From: Bacillota bacterium
GTDB taxonomy: Bacteria > Bacillota > Clostridia > Christensenellales > UBA1242
Length of the DNA stretch: 8,201 nucleotides
Direction: 5' to 3'
NCBI GenBank assembly: GCA_009780625.1
Contig: WQZR01000046.1
Coordinates: 1 to 8,201, forward strand
Numbering within the stretch: position 1 is the stretch's first letter; each line of letters opens with the position of its first letter. Position numbers and translations under genes: made by a program. Below, piece after piece: positions 1 to 6,159 of the stretch. Below the pieces are notes generated by a model, which was not told where the DNA came from, did no database searches, and was given only the letters and a program-made list of their open reading frames with translations.

Positions 1-332
<332 letters not shown>

Positions 333-355
333 GAGTGTTTGATTCTTTTGGAACC

Positions 356-378
356 AACCCCATGAGAATGGGGTTTTT
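356..378. other. Hairpin just upstream of 16S; terminator-like on the plus strand
   Basis: An 8-bp perfect stem, AACCCCAT/ATGGGGTT, closes a 4-nt loop and ends 24 nt from the 16S 5' end. Read on the plus strand, the loop is GAGA (a GNRA-type tetraloop) and the stem runs into TTTTT, which resembles an intrinsic terminator. In the rRNA-sense (minus) transcript it has no U tract, so it would be a leader structure and not a stop signal. No plus-strand gene ends here. Confidence 0.5.
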
Positions 379-387
379 AAATGAACT
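374..387 (-). promoter_or_regulatory. Weak boxA-like antitermination element in the rRNA leader
   Basis: The minus strand reads AGTTCATTTAAAAAC, similar to the Gram-positive boxA consensus TGTTCTTTGAAAAC but with mismatches and one extra base. The position, in the leader upstream of 16S, is right for a NusB/NusE binding site. It overlaps one arm of the hairpin at 356-375. The match is too loose to be firm. Confidence 0.25.
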
Positions 388-597
388 GCTTTTGTTGCCT
401 CACAATTAAATGTGAATAAATAAATATTTATATATAATCGTGAAGGTTTCTTAAAACAGAATTATTATTGCGTAATTTTTTTAATTACAAATTTTAAATG
501 TTTACTTTATATTGACAAGAACCATGTACAAATTCTTAAATACAAAACAAAAAACCTAAAAAGTCATCTATTAAGTTTACAGTGTTCAATCTGTTTT

Positions 598-617
598 TTT
601 CGAACTTCAGCTCGAAA
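598..617 (-). other. Hairpin near the start of the rRNA leader
   Basis: The minus-strand RNA UUUCGAGCUGAAGUUCGAAA folds as an 8-bp stem (one G-U pair) closed by a UGAA loop. It lies roughly 35 nt after the predicted transcription start of the rRNA operon. No U tract follows in the sense direction, so it is not a terminator. A related TTTCGAG copy lies just upstream of it. It may be a transcript-stabilising or processing element. Confidence 0.4.
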
Positions 618-659
618 TTACTCGAAATAAAATAGCTTACCTCGTAAACAGATAAGGCT

Positions 660-688
660 AGTATATGCTAAAAAAAATCTTTTGTCAA
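660..688 (-). promoter_or_regulatory. Promoter of the rRNA operon
   Basis: On the minus strand TTGACA (683-688) is separated by exactly 17 nt from TATACT (660-665), a near-consensus housekeeping sigma promoter. Transcription should start near 653 and run through the leader into 16S. It begins about 40 nt after the stop codon of the 165-residue gene, so the rRNA operon has its own promoter. Further rRNA promoters were not convincing. Confidence 0.85.
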
Positions 689-729
689 CTGTTTTTAAAA
701 AATACTTTCTTGGCTTTTTTTGCCAGATT

Positions 730-1227
730 CTAGGCAACAAAACCAGATTGTGCAGCTCTTTTCTTTGCAGCAACTGCATCTGGCTCTTGCTGGTCTAGTT
801 CACGCGTTGGTTTTCCTGCAGTTATGCTGAAGGGCTTGCCTTCTTTTAGACATTTTTTTGCTTCTTCTAAATCTTCTTTGCTTATTCTTCCTGTTTTTGC
901 CATCAATTCTAGAAGTTTTTCGGTTTCTTTTGGTGTCATTTTGAATGACAAATCTTTAACCGCTTTTGAGTCCATCACTTCAAGGGCTTCTTCTGCTTTT
1001 ATAAGTTCGCCGTTTTTTATTTTTGCAAGAATTTCAAAAACCTTTGGGGTTACTTCTTTTCCATCAACTGCTGGTCTGTTGTTTTTGATTTCTAGTTTAA
1101 AGTTGTTTCCGTCTTTAGAAAAACCAACATTGGTTTTTTCTTCGGCTTCTCTTGCCATGTTTTCGTCTAGTTTCTTTTTGTATTCTTCTGTTGCTCTAAC
1201 TTGTGCTTGTTTTGCTGCGTCTGACAT
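730..1227 (-). CDS. Small highly charged helical protein of unknown function (165 aa)
   Basis: I do not recognise a family. The protein is soluble-looking, with no signal peptide and no membrane segment, and is very rich in Lys and Glu. Residues 1-32 and about 97-130 look like amphipathic helices; residues 40-60 may be a short beta segment. There is one cysteine (residue 126). The ATG at 1227 is supported by an AAGGAG site 7 nt upstream and by a consensus promoter just before that. The gene starts inside the 3' end of the membrane-protein gene (61-nt overlap) and ends about 40 nt before the rRNA promoter, with no strong terminator between. It can be expressed alone from its promoter or together with the upstream gene. 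The well-formed start signals argue that it is real; its function cannot be deduced. Confidence 0.85.
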   Translation of the reverse strand: MSDAAKQAQVRATEEYKKKLDENMAREAEEKTNVGFSKDGNNFKLEIKNNRPAVDGKEVTPKVFEILAKIKNGELIKAEEALEVMDSKAVKDLSFKMTPKETEKLLELMAKTGRISKEDLEEAKKCLKEGKPFSITAGKPTRELDQQEPDAVAAKKRAAQSGFVA

Positions 1228-1931
1228 TTTGTGGCTCCTTCTTTTCTTATACCTAAATTATACCTTGCATCGTTTAAAATGCCAAAAACAAAACTGAACA
1301 ATATTATATATATACCCATTGCCCAACTTGTGGTGAAAACGCCTCCTCTCTTTACAAAACCACTTCGAAACCACATTGCATCGACAGATGAATCTATTCC
1401 AAACATAAATATTAAATTTATGGTTATGCCTATAAACCCACATAGCAGAAAGCCCATGGCGACATATATGGCGTCTTTTGCTCGAGGTTTGATATAGCCA
1501 ACCAAAAGCATGAGTGCACCAAGCGTCATAAGCCCGTGAGAAAGAAAGCCTTTGAAGTTTGAATAGTTTGCAACATAGCCACTTGTTCCGATAATATTTC
1601 CAAGCGTTCCAAAGAAGCCGCCAAAAATCACGAAGCAGCCAATGGCTCTAAACCAAAAACTTTCTTTTGGCAAAAATGCGACAACCAGCAATAGATACAT
1701 CACAACATTGCAAAACGCAATTGGCCAAATGAGCGAACTGGTTGGGTTTACAACAGTGTTCTTCCCCATCAACGAGTTGACCCAAAAAATGCTTATATGC
1801 ATAAAGAAACACAAGACTGCAACAGTCTTTAGCAATATGTCTTTTGCTTTTCTGTTTCTTATTAAATAGAACCCAATAGAAAATCCGATGAGGAAAACAT
1901 AGTGAATGATAATCGCCAACACATCTGCCAT
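1167..1931 (-). CDS. Seven-helix integral membrane protein, YwaF/TMEM164-like (254 aa)
   Basis: Seven hydrophobic helices are visible at about residues 5-24, 33-52, 67-87, 93-114, 130-147, 155-179 and 200-219. The motif PxSSLIWPIAFCN entering helix 3 and SHGLM in helix 5 recall the YwaF (TIGR02206)/TMEM164 family. The eukaryotic member TMEM164 is reported as a phospholipid acyltransferase using a conserved Cys and His; here Cys74 and His132 are the candidate pair. A bacterial role in lipid or envelope metabolism is inference only. The start at 1931 has only an AGGA about 13 nt upstream, which is weak. The gene lies just after the terminator of the exported-protein gene. The C-terminal tail from about residue 221 is basic, Gln/Asn/Lys-rich and overlaps the start signals of the next gene, so it may be a late extension. 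The family assignment was made by eye. Confidence 0.85.
   Translation of the reverse strand: MADVLAIIIHYVFLIGFSIGFYLIRNRKAKDILLKTVAVLCFFMHISIFWVNSLMGKNTVVNPTSSLIWPIAFCNVVMYLLLVVAFLPKESFWFRAIGCFVIFGGFFGTLGNIIGTSGYVANYSNFKGFLSHGLMTLGALMLLVGYIKPRAKDAIYVAMGFLLCGFIGITINLIFMFGIDSSVDAMWFRSGFVKRGGVFTTSWAMGIYIILFSFVFGILNDARYNLGIRKEGATKCQTQQNKHKLEQQKNTKRN
1235..1240 (-). promoter_or_regulatory. Ribosome binding site of the 165-aa gene, inside the upstream coding region
   Basis: AAGGAG on the minus strand lies 7 nt before the ATG at 1227. It is embedded in the coding sequence of the upstream membrane protein, around its residues 230-233. Ribosomes finishing the upstream gene would pass over this site, so translation of the two genes may interfere or be coupled. 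Confidence 0.85.
1257..1285 (-). promoter_or_regulatory. Consensus promoter for the 165-aa gene, inside the upstream CDS
   Basis: On the minus strand TTGGCA (1280-1285), 17 nt, then a perfect TATAAT (1257-1262). The predicted start near 1250 gives a short leader of about 23 nt carrying the AAGGAG site. The promoter lies within the codons for roughly residues 216-225 of the membrane protein, so the small gene can be transcribed independently. Confidence 0.75.
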
Positions 1932-1957
1932 AGGTTTTATTATTTCCTAAAACGCAG

Positions 1958-1983
1958 AAAAAAACGCCGTTAGGCGTTTTTTG
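1958..1983. terminator. Bidirectional intrinsic terminator between the exported-protein and membrane-protein genes
   Basis: The inverted repeat AACGCC-GTTA-GGCGTT is flanked by A and T runs on both sides. On the minus strand the stem is followed by TTTTTTT, starting 5 nt after the stop codon of the 474-residue gene. It would end that transcript, yet the membrane-protein gene starts only 26 nt further on, so either readthrough or a promoter overlapping the terminator must supply the next gene. Confidence 0.82.
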
Positions 1984-1986
1984 TTT

Positions 1987-1992
1987 ATTATA
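1987..1992 (-). promoter_or_regulatory. Possible -10 element for the membrane-protein gene
   Basis: A perfect TATAAT on the minus strand overlaps the stop codon of the 474-residue gene. No good -35 hexamer lies 16-18 nt upstream (AATCTT at 17 nt). A start near 1980 would place the terminator stem at the very 5' end of the transcript. It is the only promoter candidate I see for the membrane-protein gene. Confidence 0.28.
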
Positions 1993-3412
1993 AAGATGGG
2001 TTGTTTGAGAAGATTGCGAAGAAGTGAATGTCTTCTGTTTCGCCTGTCAACTCGTTGTTCATGATAATCATGTTGTAGCTATCCATGTGGTGGAAGTTGT
2101 TTACAAATTCGCTTCTTATTGAGAATGCAGTTACATCTGATTGACTGATTACTCCGCCGTTTACCATTCCGCTTACGTCGTACCAAATGTCTGCCCATTG
2201 AAGAAGAATGTTCCTGTTGTTTGGAGTGTTTACTTGGTTGTTGCCAACTGCGAAGATGTGAATCTGTCCGCCAATCACTGCAAGCCAGCCTTCAACGGTT
2301 AGTCTTAGACTAGGGTTAGCAAAGTTTGTTGAGTCTATTGCAACTTGAAGTTTTGTGCTTGGCATTGGACCAACAACGCTGTGTGCTTGAGTTATAACTT
2401 GGCTCATTGGAATGCCTGTTTCGAAGTCTACGTCAACTGTGAACATGTTTCTTGTTCCGTTTAGATACATGCCAGTTTCGAAGTCAACTGCTTTGTTTAG
2501 CCAGAAGAATATGCCCGCTTGGTTTGCTTCCCAAATTGCTGAGAACATGATTTCTGCAACCCAATCAGTTCCGTCTAGTTTCATTGTGAAGTTGTCTAGA
2601 GTGAAGATTGTGTCGTCTGTGATTTCTTCGCCTTTAAACTCCCATCCGCCGAATGTGTAGCCTGGGTTTGCGTTGTGTCCGTCTGGAGTTACCCTTTCAA
2701 ATAGGTTTGGTCCAACTGGGAAGTGGTCGCCAACTTTTTCGTTAAGTCCATCTACAAATTGCCCTGTAAGCCAAGCTAGGTCGCCTGCTTCGATATCAAA
2801 GAATTCGTCGTTGAAGTTTAGCATTGCTTCTGCCCATGCAGCGTCGTATGTGATTACGCTTGTTCCGCCTGGAATTGCTGTTGCAAGGTTAATCATTGCA
2901 ACGTTTAAGTTTGCCGCTGGAAGAGAGTTGTTTGAACCTCTAAATCCTGCAAATAGTGTTGAGTCTGCTGAGTTTACTGCATCCATATCTGGAGTTGCAA
3001 TTGCTGCTCCGAATCTGATGTTTTCTAGTTTTTCGATTTCGTCAGCTCCGTCGAAGAAATATATATCAAATGGAGTCATGCTGTATTCGAGAGTTAGGTT
3101 TGTTTTGCCTTTTACAGTGAATTGAATTGTGTTGTTTGTGCTTGCAATGTCGCCTCTCCATCTAACAAATTCAAAACCTGGAGTTGTTGTTACTTGAAGC
3201 GTTACAACCTCGCCCCTTCTGAATCCGTTTGCTTTGTTTCCAGTTACAGTTGCAACTGTGTGCGTTGTGTGAATTGTGTTGCCACTGATTGATGTGTTTA
3301 CAAATGTAATTGAAACAGCATGCGTGCTAAAGCCCATCCATACTGCATAGGCTGCAATCACACAGGCAAGAACAACTGTTGCTCCTAATACTACTCTGTT
3401 TAAAACTTTCAT
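1988..3412 (-). CDS. Exported InlB-type repeat surface protein (474 aa)
   Basis: A short Lys/Arg N-terminus and a hydrophobic stretch (about residues 7-28) form a signal peptide or signal anchor; cleavage after THA (residue 32) is possible. Residues about 55-111 match the divergent InlB B-repeat type (Flg_new_2): glycine-rich turn, VTLQVTTTPGFEFVRW, then FTVKGKTNLTLEYS. A second repeat of the Listeria/Bacteroides Flg_new type is seen at about 240-295 (PGYTFGGWEF, ending FSAIWE). Residues 309-346 contain two copies of VDFETG 19 residues apart. No LPXTG sorting signal is present, so it is either secreted or held by the N-terminal helix. The start was set at ATG 3412, which has GAGG 6 nt upstream; a TTG 24 nt further up is in frame but lacks a good site. 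It is transcribed alone between a strong promoter and a terminator. The likely role is cell-surface structure or adhesion, by analogy only. Confidence 0.9.
   Translation of the reverse strand: MKVLNRVVLGATVVLACVIAAYAVWMGFSTHAVSITFVNTSISGNTIHTTHTVATVTGNKANGFRRGEVVTLQVTTTPGFEFVRWRGDIASTNNTIQFTVKGKTNLTLEYSMTPFDIYFFDGADEIEKLENIRFGAAIATPDMDAVNSADSTLFAGFRGSNNSLPAANLNVAMINLATAIPGGTSVITYDAAWAEAMLNFNDEFFDIEAGDLAWLTGQFVDGLNEKVGDHFPVGPNLFERVTPDGHNANPGYTFGGWEFKGEEITDDTIFTLDNFTMKLDGTDWVAEIMFSAIWEANQAGIFFWLNKAVDFETGMYLNGTRNMFTVDVDFETGIPMSQVITQAHSVVGPMPSTKLQVAIDSTNFANPSLRLTVEGWLAVIGGQIHIFAVGNNQVNTPNNRNILLQWADIWYDVSGMVNGGVISQSDVTAFSIRSEFVNNFHHMDSYNMIIMNNELTGETEDIHFFAIFSNNPSL
2412..2485. repeat. Short direct repeat, 57-nt (19-codon) period, inside the surface-protein gene
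   Basis: The 17-mers at 2412-2428 and 2469-2485 (ATGCC[T/A]GTTTCGAAGTC) differ at one base and lie 57 nt apart, in frame. They encode the two VDFETG motifs of the surface protein. The flanking codons have diverged, so this is either an old local duplication or two uses of one structural motif. Confidence 0.7.
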
Positions 3413-3414
3413 AA

Positions 3415-3424
3415 CTTCCCTCTC
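3415..3424 (-). promoter_or_regulatory. Ribosome binding site deciding the surface-protein start
   Basis: The minus strand reads GAGAGGGAAG directly before the ATG at 3412, with GAGG (3419-3422) 6 nt from the start. The in-frame TTG at 3436 would place this site inside the coding region and has no purine-rich site of its own. The ATG also gives a conventional signal peptide starting MKVLNR. Confidence 0.8.
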
Positions 3425-3456
3425 TTGTTTGGTCAAATTATCTTTTTGATATGCAA

Positions 3457-3485
3457 TTTATACCATCAATATTCTATTCTGTCAA
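3457..3485 (-). promoter_or_regulatory. Promoter of the surface-protein gene
   Basis: On the minus strand TTGACA (3480-3485), 17 nt, TATAAA (3457-3462), preceded by TGG as an extended -10. The predicted start near 3450 gives a leader of about 38 nt. Confidence 0.87.
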
Positions 3486-3632
3486 TACTGGGTTTAATTT
3501 TATTCTAGATGTATTTTACCACAATATATGTTTAAAATGCAAAATTAAATTCACAAAAAGAGCCCTAAGTTCAAATATAAAACACTCATTATTACATACA
3601 ATAAAATTAATGCAAAATAAAAGAGAAGCATA
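3486..3632. other. AT-rich spacer between divergent promoters
   Basis: No supportable gene is seen. An open frame on the plus strand through here overlaps the divergent promoter and lacks a binding site. The only visible structure is a loose direct repeat, AATGCAAAATTAAA near 3536 and AATGCAAAATAAAA near 3610. A shared regulator could bind here, but no clear operator is visible. Confidence 0.5.
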
Positions 3633-3661
3633 TTGACAAATGGAATATTTAGGGGTATTAT
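3633..3661 (+). promoter_or_regulatory. Promoter of the 799-aa membrane protein gene
   Basis: TTGACA (3633-3638), 17 nt, TATTAT (3656-3661). The predicted start is near 3668. A GAGAGG ribosome binding site at 3676-3681 lies 10 nt before the ATG at 3692. Confidence 0.86.
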
Positions 3662-3691
3662 TATGATACAAGTAAGAGAGGAATAGCAAAT

Positions 3692-6091
3692 ATGACTAAC
3701 AAAAACTATCCATACCTATTTAGAAGTAGAGAAACTTATGCAACAAGATTGAAAGACCTTGTTTTGGCTGGCGCACTTACGCACGCACAAGTTACATATG
3801 CAAGAAGAGATGAAAACTTCTCTTGTCCTTTTTCTACAAATGAAGGTAAAGCGCAAAGACTTGAGTATATTGCTCAACATTTCAACAATAAGCCTGAGAT
3901 TTCGGATAACAACTTCCATACTATTAAAATCATTATTGACGACATCAGACAAGAGCAAATGAAAAAAGCTGAAATCAAGAAGCTTGTTGGTGAGTATCTT
4001 ACATCTCTTGGCATCTCTCCTGGTGGAAACACTGGACTTGAAAAAAGAGTTGATGAAGCAGTTGAAAAACTGAACAAATTTGTTAGTGACTTTGAACAAC
4101 CAACTATAAGCGAAGACGCGGTTAGAGCGGTTGTTGTTTCTGTTCTTGACGGAAGAACTGAAGGCAACCCAAAATTTGAAAAAGAAACAACTGATGCTCT
4201 TGCTGCACTTTCTAAATCAGTGAAAGCACTTAAGAGCCCAACAATGACTCCAGACCAGATTAGAGCAGAAGTTGATAAGTATCTTGCTGAACAGGCAAAA
4301 ACTGCTCCAGCAACTCCAGCAGCAGCAATCAATGCAGATGAAGTTAAACAAATTGTTGAAGCACTTTTGGCACCAAACAACGCAGAACTTGCAAAAACTA
4401 TTGCTGGGTTTACTAAAAACGTTTCTGGTATTACTGACCTTCTTGGAAAACATTCTAAATCAATTGAAGATTTGATGAATGGTGTTCCAGAGCTTTCACC
4501 AAGAATTGTTAGAGTGATTGAATATGGGCTTAATGAGCACTATAGAAAAATCAACGGAATTGAAGGCAGAATTTCAGACATCTATGGACAAAACAAACAA
4601 AGAGATAAATCAATTGCAGACCTATATAATAAGGCTCTAGCAACAGAAACAGAACTTGCTGGCATTCGTTCTGAAGTTGACACAGTGAAAACTGACGTTG
4701 CGAACATTCAAAGAGACATGCTTGTTCAACAAAACAGCCAAAAGAAAAACAAACTTCTTACATGGCTTGCAATTGGACTTGTTGCTGTGATTGGAACAAC
4801 TGCACTTGCACTTGGAATTACGGCACTTTGCAAAACAAACAAACACATTGGCGACGACGAAAGACACGGACCAAGACAAGAAACACTTGAATCACTTGAG
4901 GCACTTTCGTTCAATCAAGCAAACAACGCACTTACTGCAACAATTCCTGCTTCAACAAGAACTGGCGCAGAACTTGCACTAAGCTTCTATGATGCAGACA
5001 ATAAATCGATTCCAGTAAATAACAACAACAGGTTCTTCCCTGTCGCTGAAGGTCAGACTTCAATGGAAATCGACACACTTGCAATTTTCCCAGAACTTAG
5101 CGTTTATGTTGGCGAGCCAATTAAAGCAAGTGCACAACTTGTTGTACGCTCAATCACTGGAGACACAATCAGCCAAAGTTCGGCTAGAAGTGCAAACATG
5201 ACTCTTCAAGCACCAGCTCCAGACATTACATCTGTTCAACTTGCAAACATCACAAACCTTCAGATTACTGACCTTGGTCTTGTAAGCTGGGATATTCCAA
5301 ACGGAGTTCACAACAGACAAGCAGAAGTTCAACTTACAATAAACGACCAAAACATTGTTCTTCCTGCTGACACAAGAAGCTATCAAATTGGAATTGAGCC
5401 AAGCACAACATATGAAGTTTCTGCGGTTCTTCTTGGAAAAATTGGTGATATTGAAAATGGAAAGCAAACAAACACAATCACAAGTTTAACTCCAGCAACG
5501 GGAAGCCTTGTGACTTCGAGCGAGATTACAACAATTCCTGGCAAAACAGTTTCAGCACACCAGATTCAAGAACTTAGAGCGATGCTTAGAACTCGTCCAA
5601 ACGCTGGACAAGTTCAAACACTTAACCTGACAGATTCAACTTTCCACATTCAAGACGACCATAAAGAAGACGCAAACATCAACAAGCAACACACAAAATT
5701 GACTTTTGGAATGTATGTTGCAAGCGGCGATGAAATGCAACTTCTGACAATGGCAGTAAACGACACAAACGAAAATATTAGAGATAACTTCTCGGTTCCA
5801 TACAACACATGGAAACAAACAGGCGACCAAGAAAGTTTTGATATCTTTGTTGCATCTCTAATCACTGCACTAGACAGACTTGATGCATACATCCTTGAAG
5901 TTGGACCAGTTGAAGACGTTCCACCACTTCCACAGCAAACAGTGGTGCCAGTGGTTCAACAAATTGCTGGAATGAGCTTTGTTCTTCCAAACTTCAGTCA
6001 ACTTGAAGAAGAACTTGAAGGCATGAAAGCACAAACTGCAGGAATGAAAAAACAAACAAAACTTGCAGCAAGCACAACAGAAATTATATAA
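3692..6091 (+). CDS. Large single-pass membrane protein with coiled-coil and Fn3-like halves, unknown function (799 aa)
   Basis: No known family was recognised. Residues 1-90 form a soluble N-terminal region. Residues about 91-255 are helical and contain degenerate repeats (I/M-x-x-D-x-V/I-R-x-x-V-x-x-x-L) separated by PT or PA-rich turns. Residues 265-350 look like a coiled coil. A single hydrophobic helix lies at about 355-379, preceded by KKNK, which favours N-inside and C-outside topology. The C-terminal half is beta-rich; residues about 511-590 resemble a fibronectin-III fold (VSWDIPNG, then YQIGIEPSTTYEVSAVLLG). Residues 614-735 form another domain with helices, and the tail 770-799 is Lys/Glu/Gln-rich. 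There is no N-terminal signal and no sorting motif. It has its own consensus promoter and a strong terminator, so it is monocistronic. The architecture suggests a link between a cytoplasmic scaffold and the cell surface, which is inference. Confidence 0.93.
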   Translation: MTNKNYPYLFRSRETYATRLKDLVLAGALTHAQVTYARRDENFSCPFSTNEGKAQRLEYIAQHFNNKPEISDNNFHTIKIIIDDIRQEQMKKAEIKKLVGEYLTSLGISPGGNTGLEKRVDEAVEKLNKFVSDFEQPTISEDAVRAVVVSVLDGRTEGNPKFEKETTDALAALSKSVKALKSPTMTPDQIRAEVDKYLAEQAKTAPATPAAAINADEVKQIVEALLAPNNAELAKTIAGFTKNVSGITDLLGKHSKSIEDLMNGVPELSPRIVRVIEYGLNEHYRKINGIEGRISDIYGQNKQRDKSIADLYNKALATETELAGIRSEVDTVKTDVANIQRDMLVQQNSQKKNKLLTWLAIGLVAVIGTTALALGITALCKTNKHIGDDERHGPRQETLESLEALSFNQANNALTATIPASTRTGAELALSFYDADNKSIPVNNNNRFFPVAEGQTSMEIDTLAIFPELSVYVGEPIKASAQLVVRSITGDTISQSSARSANMTLQAPAPDITSVQLANITNLQITDLGLVSWDIPNGVHNRQAEVQLTINDQNIVLPADTRSYQIGIEPSTTYEVSAVLLGKIGDIENGKQTNTITSLTPATGSLVTSSEITTIPGKTVSAHQIQELRAMLRTRPNAGQVQTLNLTDSTFHIQDDHKEDANINKQHTKLTFGMYVASGDEMQLLTMAVNDTNENIRDNFSVPYNTWKQTGDQESFDIFVASLITALDRLDAYILEVGPVEDVPPLPQQTVVPVVQQIAGMSFVLPNFSQLEEELEGMKAQTAGMKKQTKLAASTTEII
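3965..4456 (+). repeat. Degenerate protein repeats in the 799-aa gene
   Basis: Four units can be lined up by eye: residues about 92-138 (AEIKKLVGEYL..., ending EQPT), 139-184 (ISEDAVRAVVVSVL..., ending KSPT), a shortened unit 185-212 (MTPDQIRAEVDKYL...) and 213-255 (INADEVKQIVEALL...). Full units contain a first helix, a short turn around GN or NN, and a second helix ending in a K-x-V pattern. Similarity is at protein level only; the DNA copies have diverged. Confidence 0.6.
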
Positions 6092-6098
6092 TTTAAAC

Positions 6099-6126
6099 AA
6101 AAAAGCACCCAAGGGTGCTTTTTTTT
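6099..6126. terminator. Intrinsic terminator after the 799-aa gene
   Basis: A perfect GCACCC/GGGTGC stem, extended by A-T pairs on both sides, is followed by eight T residues on the plus strand. It starts 8 nt after the stop codon. The A run on the other side would also let it work in the opposite direction. Confidence 0.92.
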
Positions 6127-6130
6127 AATA

Positions 6131-6159
6131 TTGCAAAAGGTATATATATATGGTACTAT
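6131..6159 (+). promoter_or_regulatory. Probable promoter of the coiled-coil protein gene, overlapping an imperfect palindrome
   Basis: TTGCAA (6131-6136), 17 nt, TACTAT (6154-6159), with TGG before the -10 as an extended element. The hexamers are weaker than those of the neighbouring genes. An imperfect palindrome with 9-nt arms, GTATATATA and TATATATAC (6140-6168), spans the spacer and -10. The spacer to the start codon includes a clear AAGGAG (6201-6206), 10 nt before the ATG. Confidence 0.55.

Larger units (their letters stand above)
333..655 (-). other. rRNA operon leader (untranslated, about 320 nt)
   Basis: This stretch between the rRNA promoter and the 16S 5' end has no supportable gene on either strand. 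It is strongly AT-rich. It contains two hairpins (598-617 and 356-375) and a poor match to a boxA antitermination element (374-387). Such leaders are cut away by RNase III after pairing with sequence downstream of 16S. The pairing partner is outside the window, so the processing stem cannot be verified here. Confidence 0.65.

Noticed and set aside
490..518. Possible second rRNA promoter (TTGTCA, 17 nt, AAAATT on the minus strand) and a lone TTGACA on the plus strand at 512-517
   Set aside because: The -10 match is poor in the minus direction, and in the plus direction no -10 or gene follows.
697..725. Possible terminator after the 165-aa gene (TGGC/GCCA stem with a 7-nt A loop)
   Set aside because: The stem is only 4 bp and the U run comes 8 nt later, so efficient termination is doubtful.
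824..1297. Open frame on the plus strand opposite the 165-aa gene
   Set aside because: It has no start signals, and the opposite strand has a consensus promoter, a ribosome binding site and a plausible protein.
2673..3125. Open frame on the plus strand opposite the surface-protein gene
   Set aside because: It is antisense to recognisable InlB-like repeats and has no ribosome binding site.
3362..3373. Lipobox-like VLAC at residues 14-17 of the surface protein
   Set aside because: Leu at -2 is unusual for a lipobox, and hydrophobic residues continue past the cysteine, fitting a signal anchor or ordinary signal peptide better.
3413..3436. TTG start extending the surface protein by 8 residues
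   Set aside because: The extension covers the ribosome binding site of the ATG at 3412 and has no site of its own.
3451..3636. Small plus-strand open frame in the divergent intergenic region
   Set aside because: It overlaps the divergent promoter at 3457-3485, is AT-driven in composition, has no ribosome binding site and ends at the next promoter.
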